Below the pieces are notes generated by a model. It saw only the letters and a list, made by a program, of their open reading frames with translations, was not told where the DNA came from and did not search any database. The position numbers and the translations under genes were made by a program. A DNA stretch of 64,000 nt from Sciscionella marina DSM 45152 (GTDB lineage Bacteria; Actinomycetota; Actinomycetes; Mycobacteriales; Pseudonocardiaceae): NCBI RefSeq assembly GCF_000379465.1, contig NZ_KB905395.1, positions 206 to 64,205 of the forward strand, in the 5' to 3' direction. This document shows positions 24,967-32,485 of the stretch, in pieces (the first letter of the stretch is position 1; each line of letters opens with the position of its first letter).

Positions 24967-25362
24967 GTGACCATGCCCATCACTCCGCGGATCGACGAGA
25001 TGCTCACCGAGACGGTGCGGCTGATCGTCGACGCCGAAAAATGCGACCGTGACCAGATGACCTTTCGCCCCTTCGAGATCTACCGCGGCAACACCCAGAT
25101 CGGCAGCGGCGATTACACCACCTGCCACACCTGCCGCCTCGTCGAGCTCGGCGAGATCGGCTTCATCGAGCCCGAACAGCGCCGCGGACTCGGCACACGA
25201 ACACTGCTGCGGTTGCGCGCCCTGCTCCCCGGCTACCACTGGATCCTCACCCCGACCAAAGCCGGTTCGGCCCCGTTCTGGCACCGCATGCAACGCGCCT
25301 ACCCCGACGAGTACTACGACGGCCGCGACCCGCGCGGGCGCCGCTGCCGCCACATCATCTGA
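24967..25362 (+). CDS. GNAT-like protein, 131 residues
   Basis: Short protein with features of an acetyltransferase fold: RPFEIYRGNTQIGSGDYTTC as a central strand pair, IGFIEPEQRRGLGTRTLLRL as the acetyl-CoA-binding RxxGxG/A-like loop and helix (about residues 76-95), and ILTPTKAGSAPFWHRMQRA at the C-terminus, as in small GNAT proteins. The pocket loop reads RRGLGT, fitting the family. GTG 24967 and ATG 24973 are both possible starts. Substrate unknown. Confidence 0.65.
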   Translation: MTMPITPRIDEMLTETVRLIVDAEKCDRDQMTFRPFEIYRGNTQIGSGDYTTCHTCRLVELGEIGFIEPEQRRGLGTRTLLRLRALLPGYHWILTPTKAGSAPFWHRMQRAYPDEYYDGRDPRGRRCRHII

Positions 25363-25567
25363 CGAGAACCGATCGGCGAATCCCGACCGGAATGGCGCTC
25401 TCGACGAAACACTCCTTGCCCTTCGAGCCGATCGTGAGCTCGGAGGGCAGCGCTACTGGATCCGGCGCAACGATATTCCTACTCCACTCAGCCAAGGAAC
25501 AAGCTCCGGTCTCGTCCTCCGTGCCTGACGTTCCGCTTCGGTCGGCAACCGGCGAACACAGGAATAC

Positions 25568-25603
25568 AACGGGGAGGGCGCCGTGCGCGACGCCCTCCCC
25601 GTT
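25568..25603. terminator. Perfect 13-bp hairpin, probable terminator
   Basis: AACGGGGAGGGCG (25568-25580), a 10-base loop, and CGCCCTCCCCGTT (25591-25603). It lies about 200 bases after the GNAT-like gene and would stop transcription in either direction. Confidence 0.7.
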
Positions 25604-26067
25604 TACTCCACACAACACCGTCACCTCACGGCTCTGGCACCGTCAGGTTAGCGTATTCGGGATGCATCACTCACAGGCTCAGCCAGTTTCTCCAGCCCCA
25701 GCCGGTGATTGAGGCACCCTGCAGCATCTGCGGAGACGAGAGGCGGACAGATGCAGGGAACGGTCGGTCCGTCCTCTTCCACATCCCTGGAACCTGATCG
25801 CGGCCTCCCGTAGCAGATTTCTCAAGAACCCGCCGAGGGTGTGTGTCAACGCGACGATGATGCACTGGTTGACGCCAGGAACTGCATCATCGTCGGCGAG
25901 CCCGACGTGGACGTGCCATACCGCCGCGCTCCGCTAGTCAGCTCGTCAGGTCCTTCCGTTACGAGCGCACGACCGTCTCGACACCGTCCGATGGTTCGCC
26001 CGACCGTCACGCCAATCCGGTGCTCAGTAGGTAGTTGCAATGGAGCGTTCGCAGCAGATCTATTTGG

Positions 26068-26195
26068 TACCCCACGGGCCGGTTCTTGACTACTAGTGTT
26101 CTTGGTATCGGCGGTCGCGATTCATCATCCGAATTAGCCGAGTCCATAGCAGTCGCGAACAAAACGGAAATGGATTGTGCACGTGGTCAATCGAG
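26068..26195 (+). repeat. Upstream region, copy A of a duplicated regulatory segment
   Basis: Shares ordered blocks with 27893-28010: GTACCCCACGG, CTACTAG.GTTCTT, TCGGC, AGCCGAGTC and ATTGTGCA..TGG, with similar spacing. The final block in copy B is the start of the gene at 28002; in copy A the frame that follows soon degenerates. The blocks probably hold a promoter and operator shared by both modules. Confidence 0.55.
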
Positions 26196-26267
26196 CCCTT
26201 TTCAGTTGAACGACGTTTCCAAGTCCAGACTCAAACATCACTCCGACTCTTTGGGAGGCACCAACAC

Positions 26268-26705
26268 ATGTGCAAGTTCAGCGAACAGCGCCAGTCCAAC
26301 TATACCGGACCGGGCGACCGAATAACGGTTACTCCATTCCATGAGCCGCATGACAAACTGGAGAAGATGCGCGAAATCGTACGGCGTTGGCCTATCGGTG
26401 AACCTGACTCCGATGGCTGGCAGCGTTACACCGAGCTCAATTCGTGCCATCGGGCGGGTAAGGGCTATGTGGCCATACTGCTGACGGTTCAGATCGAGCA
26501 CCGCTGGCCCGTCCATGCCGTGCGCTACGGCGTAAGCCTGTTTACGCGCTAGTTCCGCATCAGCACCCGAGAAAGAGCGCGCCTCCATCGCGGTACTCTG
26601 CTCCAATTCGCCGAAGAAGCAGAGCAGCTGCTCCGGCTGAGGTTTAATGAAGGTGATGATCAGGCACGGGCTTTCTTTGACCCAGACCGAACACCGATGG
26701 CGTAA
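26268..26705 (+). pseudogene. Hypothetical gene interrupted by one in-frame TAG
   Basis: ATG 26268 follows GGGAGG by about 9 bases and opens a frame with clearly coding composition (MCKFSEQRQSNY ... KMREIVRRWPIGEPDSDGW ... RYGVSLFTR). The frame meets TAG at 26550-26552, then goes on in the same frame with coding character for 50 codons (FRISTRERARLHRGTLLQFA, EEAEQLLRLRFNEGDDQARA) to TAA at 26703-26705. The whole would be 145 residues. Either a nonsense mutation or, less likely, read-through. Family unknown. The DUF4192 gene follows. Confidence 0.55.
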
Positions 26706-26833
26706 TCACGCAAATTCATGGTGGCGGGGCCGCGCGGAGTGGCCCTGCCACCTCAAACTCCGATGGCGATGATGCGCCGATCAGGAGATTACTCACGAAT
26801 GTTCCGTCCACCTTTTCCTACCCTGGAGGAGTC

Positions 26834-27808
26834 ATGACCTCATCGTCCGTCTACCGTCTGCTGTTGAGCACCCCCGGTGAAATGCTGGCCGCTTTGCCGC
26901 TGTTGCTGGACCACACGCCAGCCGATTCCTTTGTTTTCATTGGTCTCGATGCGCAGCGAGGTCTCGTTGGCGCGGCGCGGTGCGACACCGACGCATCGCA
27001 GGCACGCGAGGCTGTTCGTGGCGCACTGGGAACGCTCATGCGCGAAGGCGCTCGAGCGATTCTGGTTTTCGTGATACATCCGCTCCGGGAAGACGGCGAA
27101 CTTCCCTACCGCGACACCGTAGGTGAGACAGCAGAGGACGTCCGGGCGATGGGAATGCAAGTCGTTGGGGCATTCTGGACACCCCGAGTGCAGCATCGCG
27201 CACAGTGGCGCAACTACTTCGACCCGACCGATACCGGGCTGGTAGCCGATCCCTACGCTGCACGGTTCACCGGACTGTCCGAGACACCGACGACGCTGTC
27301 CGCTACCCGAGACGAACTGGCCGCGTCGTACGGCCATGCGGTCGGCGAGCCGGTGCTGCGCGTCCGGAAACAGCGGATCGAGCGCACGGAGACCGATCCG
27401 GCTCTACTGCGTGAGGCGTTCGGGCGGGCCGTGGGTTCCGCGTCCAAGGGCCAGTGGAGCCCAGGCGAGGTCGAGTTGGTCGCCTTGGCACAAGCGCTCG
27501 CGAGTAAGCCCATTCGGGATGCGGCAATCCGATACCTGCTCGACGAACGTGCGGGCGCTGCGGAGCTGGTTCTCACTTATCTCGTACGGCATCTTCCTGC
27601 CCCCTACCGGTGTTCTCCGGCGTTGCTGTTCATGATGTTGGAGGCTTCTCAGCGCAGCGGTCCGCGTGCGAGCATCCTGTTTGAGATCGCACGTGAGTCA
27701 GATCCGGAGAACTCGCTGGTTCAAATATTTCAGCAGATGCCTTTGAACAGTTTCCCTCCCCAGGTGATCAGCAAGATGCTGTCGAAACTCACGAAGAAAG
27801 AACCGTAG
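26834..27808 (+). CDS. DUF4192-family protein (intact copy)
   Basis: 324-residue actinomycete protein of the DUF4192 family, whose function is not established. The family opening is clear: LLLSTPGEMLAALPLLLDHT then PADSFVFIGLD, followed by LGTLMREGARAILVFVI and a long helical C-terminal half (EAFGRAVGSASKGQWSPGEV ... LVRHLPAPYRCSPALLFMML). GGAGGAG lies 3-9 bases before the ATG. A second, frameshifted family member lies at 28573-29566, each preceded by a small gene and a related upstream region, so this looks like a duplicated module. Confidence 0.82.
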   Translation: MTSSSVYRLLLSTPGEMLAALPLLLDHTPADSFVFIGLDAQRGLVGAARCDTDASQAREAVRGALGTLMREGARAILVFVIHPLREDGELPYRDTVGETAEDVRAMGMQVVGAFWTPRVQHRAQWRNYFDPTDTGLVADPYAARFTGLSETPTTLSATRDELAASYGHAVGEPVLRVRKQRIERTETDPALLREAFGRAVGSASKGQWSPGEVELVALAQALASKPIRDAAIRYLLDERAGAAELVLTYLVRHLPAPYRCSPALLFMMLEASQRSGPRASILFEIARESDPENSLVQIFQQMPLNSFPPQVISKMLSKLTKKEP

Positions 27809-27892
27809 CCCTCGTTTTCGATCAATACGTTCGCGACCGTGGGCCAGTGATGCGCCGCGCCACCGTGTCGAGGTGCTTTTCGATTGAACTTT

Positions 27893-28010
27893 CAGTACCC
27901 CACGGCTTGCATATTACCTACTAGAGTTCTTCGCGTCGGCACTGGAGTTGTTGTTCTAGTCAGCCGAGTCAACCGTAAGTATGATCAAGTTGGAGTGAAT
28001 TGTGCAGTGG
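27893..28010 (+). repeat. Upstream region, copy B of the duplicated regulatory segment
   Basis: Counterpart of 26068-26195 with the same ordered blocks (GTACCCCACGG, CTACTAG.GTTCTT, TCGGC, AGCCGAGTC, ATTGTGCA.TGG). Here the last block contains the GTG start of the gene at 28002, preceded by TTGGAGTG as ribosome-binding site. Confidence 0.55.
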
Positions 28011-28535
28011 AATAATCCTGCCCTCTTTCCGTGTAGCGACCGGGCCGTCGTCGTACCGTCTTCATGGGATGGCGTGTACTGGCAAGGAAATTCGGACGCA
28101 CTGGATGCGATTGTGCGCGGTCCGGATCTCATGTTCGCCGAGGCCGATACTGACGGCATCGTTCGGTTCGATAGCCCTCGACGGATCTGCCATGCCGCGC
28201 TTGATCGTGATGGCGGTGCATCGCGTGCATTCGCTGTCATCGACGAGACGTTCCCGTCGGTCTCCGCGCCGACCTTGGTTACCCGTCCAGGACATAGTCA
28301 TGCGGGCTCAGCGATCGGACTGTACCGGCCTCTCCGACTCGCGGTGCTGCTGTCCCAGCAGCACCCCCACCGAGGAGCACGTCCGGTGTGCGCCCCGGTC
28401 CGTCCGAATGGATTGGTGTCGTGGGAGCTCGGGGTGCTCCTCGACCACATTGAGCTCACCGACCAGGACGCGGCCGCGTTGACCGCGTTCGTGGACGCGT
28501 TGCATGGCGGCGACAAGTCGATCACAGCCGTCTGA
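28002..28535 (+). CDS. Hypothetical protein, 177 residues
   Basis: Unrecognised soluble protein without membrane segment. It has strand-rich parts (AVVVPSSWDGVYWQGNSDAL, GIVRFDSPRRICHAALD) and a helical C-terminus (LDHIELTDQDAAALTAFVDA). It starts at GTG 28002 and is followed, 37 bases later, by the broken DUF4192 gene, so the two were once a unit. The matching position before the intact DUF4192 gene is occupied by decayed sequence and a different broken gene. Confidence 0.6.
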   Translation: MQWNNPALFPCSDRAVVVPSSWDGVYWQGNSDALDAIVRGPDLMFAEADTDGIVRFDSPRRICHAALDRDGGASRAFAVIDETFPSVSAPTLVTRPGHSHAGSAIGLYRPLRLAVLLSQQHPHRGARPVCAPVRPNGLVSWELGVLLDHIELTDQDAAALTAFVDALHGGDKSITAV

Positions 28536-28572
28536 CCGTATTCCGATCATCTGGACCTGAAAGGACATAGCT

Positions 28573-29566
28573 ATGTATCGTGACGAGTCACCTACGCCCG
28601 AGTTCCGTACCCATGAGGAACTGGTGCAGTATCTTCCGCGCGTGTTGGACCACTATCCCGCCCAAGCAGTGGTTGTTCTTGGATTCGGCACGGACGACGG
28701 CTTACGTACCAGCGTTGGAGCTTGAAATCGAAGACTTCGATCGAAACTATACGCAACTGGCACTGGACGTCCTTATTCGTGAGGGTGCATCGTCTGTTCA
28801 GCTTGTGGTGATCGCGCTCAGCGGTGACGACGAAACTCCCCCTTTTACCGACATGGTGGCGCAGGCTCCTGAGCTGGCGGGCGAGATGGGGATCGGTATC
28901 AGGACGCCGTTATGGGCACGGTTAATCGACTCGGGCGAGGTTATCCGAAGCTACGATGATCCCGATTACGTCGGCATCATCCGCGCTCCCGAGGAACAGC
29001 CGGTTTACCGTGAGGAGTTCGGCGGGCAGATCTCGCCACAGCTGCGGTCATACCTGATGCGCCAGTTGGAGCCTGGCGCGAGTCAGACCGTGCTCGACGA
29101 ACGCACCAGCAGGATTTTCGAAGCATTGGAAGTTCCACCGCACCGGATGCGGCACGCACTGCTTGCTGCGATCGAGGACTCCCGCAAGGGGCTCCCGATT
29201 GCTTTCGAGGCCGATCTCGTGCTGGTGGGTGCTGCGTTCCCTTCGCCCTTGCACTACTGCCACGTCGCCCCCTATTTGCGTGACGATGACTTCGTAATGA
29301 CGTTGTTGCGGAACCTGGTGCGAGACCTGCCGGGGCGGTTTCGTGCTAATCCCGCAGCGATGTTGGCACTGTGGCAGATGCTGCGCGGTCGGCTCGACCA
29401 CGCGAACGTGAGCGTCGGGGTCTGTTTTGATGCGGAGCCGGAGAACCCGATCGGCCATCTCCTCAACCTCCTCGGGCGCACCGGTACATCGGTCGAGCAG
29501 TTGTGGAGTGCGATCTGTTCGACGAGCGAGGAGCAATTGAGTTCATCCCGGGAGGATGATTCGTAG
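28573..29566 (+). pseudogene. Second DUF4192-family gene, broken by a one-base insertion
   Basis: The N-terminus (MYRDESPTPEFRTHEELVQY, LPRVLDHYPAQAVVVLGFGT) reads from ATG 28573, with AAAGGA upstream, until TGA near 28723. The rest (LELEIEDFDRNYTQLALDVL, IREGASSVQLVVIALSGDD, onward to 29566) reads in the next frame. Joined, they give about 330 residues colinear with the intact paralogue at 26834-27808. The total length leaves one base over, as expected for one inserted base around 28715-28722. Frameshift by mutation or sequence error. Confidence 0.72.
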
Positions 29567-29590
29567 CCAATCCGGCAGGCAGCCACATCG

Positions 29591-29621
29591 GTGGGGCGGC
29601 ATCATGGTGATGCCGCCCCAC
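29591..29621. terminator. Perfect 14-bp hairpin between convergent genes
   Basis: GTGGGGCGGCATCA (29591-29604), loop TGG, TGATGCCGCCCCAC (29608-29621). It lies 25 bases after the DUF4192-like frame on one strand and overlaps the stop codon of the minus-strand gene at 29602, so it should serve both directions. Confidence 0.75.
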
Positions 29622-30144
29622 CGTCGTGTTCGGCACCGGTCGTGGTGTCCTCGGCTTCCGAGGGGTCTGCCGCGGGTCGCGCGTCCTGATCTACGGCCCG
29701 CGCCGTGCGAGGCCTGGGGCTCCTGAGAGGCGAGGTGCGTTCCGCTTGCGGTGCTGTTGGATTGGCTTGCTCGCCGCTCGTTCGGTTGGGGCCTCGGCGG
29801 GGTGGGCGCAGCGGTTCGCGCGCGTCTAGTTGTTCTTGGGTGAGTCCGGCTTTTCGTGCGGCACGGTAGGCTTCGCGCCAGGCGCGAGTGCGGTTTCGTA
29901 TCTCGTCGCGCGCTTCTCGGCGGGCGCGTGCCTTGTCTCGTCGTGCTTGGGCGCGGATCTCGGCGATTCGCCGTGCCGCTTCGTCTGCGATCCGGGTGAC
30001 TTCCTCTTCTCCTGCTGCCCGGACACTGGCGGTGTCTTTTGCCTTTGCGGCGGCCAGGACGAGGTTTTCCACGGCGTCGATTTGCGGCGCGACGATCTTC
30101 AGTGCTTCGTTATGCACGGTGCTGCGTGTTGTTTTCTCCCCCAT
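29602..30144 (-). CDS. Coiled-coil basic protein near the mobilisation genes
   Basis: 180 residues. The first 100 form one long, highly charged helix (VTRIADEAARRIAEIRAQAR, RDKARARREARDEIRNRTRA) with coiled-coil character; the last 70 are Pro/Arg/Glu-rich and disordered. ATG 30144 lies about 150 bases from the oriT-like hairpins, diverging from the MobC-like gene, so a role in DNA transfer or relaxosome binding is possible but not shown. No family recognised. Confidence 0.6.
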   Translation of the reverse strand: MGEKTTRSTVHNEALKIVAPQIDAVENLVLAAAKAKDTASVRAAGEEEVTRIADEAARRIAEIRAQARRDKARARREARDEIRNRTRAWREAYRAARKAGLTQEQLDAREPLRPPRRGPNRTSGEQANPTAPQAERTSPLRSPRPRTARAVDQDARPAADPSEAEDTTTGAEHDGGAASP

Positions 30145-30295
30145 AGCGTCGAGGATACCCCGGGCAGGGCGTCGACGTCGAGGTGCAAGGTCGTCTTATC
30201 GATGCGGTTGCGCTGTTTGGTTTTCGCTGATTTGATGCGGATTTGACGCGTAGTTTTGCGGTGGGCTAAGTTGTTCCTGAATCCGGAGCAAGTTG

Positions 30296-30395
30296 AGTCA
30301 ATTTCGGCCGACATTGACTGTGCCACACCACAGGTGTGGCATGCTGATGCTAGGTCGCATCAGCGATGGGTGTCCGGCACCTGGCGGTGCCGGAC
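30296..30395 (+). other. Candidate origin of transfer (oriT): four adjacent hairpins
   Basis: Four inverted repeats in 100 bases: AGTCAAT/ATTGACT (30296-30319), TGCCACACC/GGTGTGGCA (30321-30341, loop ACA), GCTGATGC/GCATCAGC (30343-30364), GTCCGGCACC/GGTGCCGGAC (30372-30395, loop TGGC). All are perfect. They end 29 bases before the MobC-like gene, which is followed by the relaxase. Such runs of repeats next to relaxosome genes are typical of oriT; the nick site is not identified. Confidence 0.6.
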
Positions 30396-30424
30396 GAACG
30401 TTGAACGAATTGCTTGGGGGAATT

Positions 30425-30820
30425 GTGGGAAAGCATGATGGGCGCGGCTATCGCAGCCGCGGTAGCGAGCCGCATAGCGTGGAAGTGAAGGTGTATTTCG
30501 CCCCGAGCGAGGTCGCCGATATTCAGGTCGCTTCGGCGCGTGCGGAGTTGAGGGTGGGTTCGTGGATCGCGCAGACGGCTGCTCAGGTGGCTCGGGCGCG
30601 TCGGCTGGGTGAGCGGATTGATTTCGATCGGCTGATCGAGCTGGTGGCCGTGTTGCAACGGCACGAGCGTGGGGTTTCTGCTCTGGTGGCGCATGTCGCG
30701 CGTATCGCCACCACAGGCGGGGACTCGGACGGCGAGGCGCAGCGGTTGGTCGGTGCGGCACGGCGCACGCTCTGGCAGCTGGACGAGTTGCTGCGGGCCG
30801 TACGGGTCCATATTCAGTAG
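30425..30820 (+). CDS. MobC-like relaxosome accessory protein
   Basis: 131 residues. SVEVKVYFAPSEVADIQVAS (about residues 19-40) resembles the ribbon-helix-helix start of MobC/BfmC-type proteins, followed by a helical domain (SWIAQTAAQVARARRLG, LIELVAVLQRHERGVSALVA, LWQLDELLRAVRVHIQ). Such proteins bind oriT and help the relaxase open the DNA. GTG 30425 is preceded by TGGGGGAATT. The relaxase gene begins 22 bases after its stop. Position directly after the hairpin run supports the call. Confidence 0.72.
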   Translation: MGKHDGRGYRSRGSEPHSVEVKVYFAPSEVADIQVASARAELRVGSWIAQTAAQVARARRLGERIDFDRLIELVAVLQRHERGVSALVAHVARIATTGGDSDGEAQRLVGAARRTLWQLDELLRAVRVHIQ

Positions 30821-30842
30821 CACGCGGACACGGGGGCTTTCG

Positions 30843-32369
30843 ATGATCGCGATTTCCTACGATGGATGGGATCCGGCCGGGTTGGTGCGTTACCTGCTCG
30901 GGCCCGGCCGGTACGAGGAGCACATCAATCCGCGGGTGATCGCGGGCTCGCGTCCACCCGAGCTGCTTGATCCGCGCCCCGTCACCGTCATGGATGGCGC
31001 TCCCGAGAGCGTCGGGCTGAAGGCATTCGATCCGGCGGGATTGCAGGCCCTGTACACGTATCTGGAGACTGGGGTGCGCGAGGCGGGTCTTCCGCTGCGT
31101 ACTCCGGGCCCGGATTCATTGTTCGCGGGGCGAGAAGGATATGTGTGGCACACCCCGGTACGCCTAGCACCGGAGGACCCGATCCTTGACGATCAAACCT
31201 GGGCGCGGATCGCGCACCGGTTGATGCGCGCGACCGGGATCGATCAGGCTGGGTGCCGGTGGGTCGCGATCCGGCACGGCGAGGACCACATTCACCTGGC
31301 CGCAGTGTTGGTGCACTGGCGTGATGGCCAGTGGCGTCGGTTCTATCCGGGGTTGTGGAAGCGACGCCTGCGTGAGGAGGTGCGGCGGATCGAGCGCGAG
31401 ATGGGGTTGCGCGAGACCGCGGACGCCGATCGCACGGCGACTCCAGCGTTGACCAAGGGGGAATGGCGTCGAGCCAAGCGCACCGGAGCCGAGCCGGCGC
31501 GGGTGTGGTTGCGCCGCCGGGTCAGCCAGCTCGCCGCGACCGTCACCGGTGCCGCGGAGTTCGATGCTGGGTTGCGGCGCGAGGGGATCATGGTTCGCTA
31601 CCGGTACGACAAGCAGGGCGACACCGTTGGGTATTCGGTCGCGGCCCCCTGGCAAGCATCCGCGACAGGGATGGTGCTGTATTCGGGTGCGAAGCTGGCC
31701 CCGGAGCTGACCTGGCCGAAACTTCTCCAGCGCTGGACGACCACACCGTCGGTCGAGACCGTGCCGCGCCAGCACCATGACCGAGTGTCCCCGCAGGATC
31801 GCCAAGCCGTCCTCGACGAGGCGACACGCATTGTCGAGGACGCTGCGGCCACGATCCGCGCCGAGCCCGCGCACGGCGCGGCGATCGGGTGGGCCGCCGG
31901 GGAGATGTTGCATGCCATGGCGCGGACCGCCGAGTTCCCTGCCATAGGAGGGTTCACGGCGGCCGCCGAACAACTCGGCCCCGCCACCCGTACCCCGCAT
32001 CAGGTTCTGCCGGATCGTCTCGCGCTCGCGGGCGTGTCCCGCCACCTCCGCGGACTGGCGCGCCGGTTGGCTTCGATCAACGCGTTTCCACCACCAGGGC
32101 GCGGATCAAGTGCGACCGCGCAGGCACAGTTCACGCTCGCGCTGGCCAGCCTGCTCGCCGAGATCGGTGCCTGGTATCAGAATCGCGACCGTGCCCCACA
32201 AGCACGTGCCGCCTGTCAGGGAACGGCTTCCCTGCGGCGCACGCCATCCAGGGGCTCTCCCGCCACACCGATGGCTGTCGAGTCGCAGGGGCACGCGCCC
32301 GTATCGCAACGTGCCTCCCGTGGACCACAGCCCGGTACCCAGTGGCCACGGGCACCACGGCGCAGCTAA
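30843..32369 (+). CDS. Relaxase (mobilisation nuclease)
   Basis: 508-residue DNA relaxase that nicks oriT and leads the strand into the recipient. The metal-binding histidine motif is seen as RHGEDHIHLAAVLVH at about residues 144-158 (HxExxHxH-like). N-terminal YLLGPGRYEEHINPRVIAGS is typical of actinomycete relaxase families. Tyr candidates lie in the N-terminal 100 residues. A second domain (about residues 200-330) has LTKGEWRRAKRTGAEPARVW. The C-terminal third is helical and ends disordered. ATG 30843 was chosen where the family sequence begins; the upstream frame overlaps MobC. Third gene of the mobilisation unit. Confidence 0.85.
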   Translation: MIAISYDGWDPAGLVRYLLGPGRYEEHINPRVIAGSRPPELLDPRPVTVMDGAPESVGLKAFDPAGLQALYTYLETGVREAGLPLRTPGPDSLFAGREGYVWHTPVRLAPEDPILDDQTWARIAHRLMRATGIDQAGCRWVAIRHGEDHIHLAAVLVHWRDGQWRRFYPGLWKRRLREEVRRIEREMGLRETADADRTATPALTKGEWRRAKRTGAEPARVWLRRRVSQLAATVTGAAEFDAGLRREGIMVRYRYDKQGDTVGYSVAAPWQASATGMVLYSGAKLAPELTWPKLLQRWTTTPSVETVPRQHHDRVSPQDRQAVLDEATRIVEDAAATIRAEPAHGAAIGWAAGEMLHAMARTAEFPAIGGFTAAAEQLGPATRTPHQVLPDRLALAGVSRHLRGLARRLASINAFPPPGRGSSATAQAQFTLALASLLAEIGAWYQNRDRAPQARAACQGTASLRRTPSRGSPATPMAVESQGHAPVSQRASRGPQPGTQWPRAPRRS

Positions 32370-32413
32370 ATCCAAACCCCACGCACCTCGCATTCAGGGG
32401 TATTCTCGAAAGA

Positions 32414-32440
32414 GAGTATGCCCTGGGTGTCCGCATACTC
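32414..32440 (+). promoter_or_regulatory. Inverted repeat upstream of the gene at 32486, possible operator
   Basis: GAGTATGC (32414-32421) and GCATACTC (32433-32440) form a perfect 8-base inverted repeat with an 11-base spacer; a further TCTC-GAAA-GAGA repeat lies just upstream. The pair sits 46 bases before the start codon of the next gene, a likely site for a repressor. Confidence 0.4.
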
Positions 32441-32485
32441 TGGGGGAATTTCTCGTTGTGAATACCGATTTGGGGGAGATATCTG

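Larger units (their letters stand above)
25363..26267. other. Intergenic region, about 900 bases
   Basis: No gene I can support. It contains the strong hairpin at 25568-25603 and an imperfect inverted repeat near 25708-25761 (CCCTGCA...TCTG against CAGATGCAGGG). From about 26068 comes a promoter-like region that is repeated at 27893 before the next small gene. A short minus-strand frame at 25355-25624 was judged non-coding because the hairpin lies inside it. Confidence 0.5.

Noticed and set aside
25355-25624. Minus-strand frame of 89 codons with a DUF397-like look
   Set aside because: A perfect 13-bp terminator hairpin lies inside it and no family motif is convincing.
26238-26606. Minus-strand frame of 122 codons opposite the amber-interrupted gene
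   Set aside because: The plus strand has a Shine-Dalgarno sequence, better codon pattern and coding signal beyond the stop; the minus frame is its shadow.
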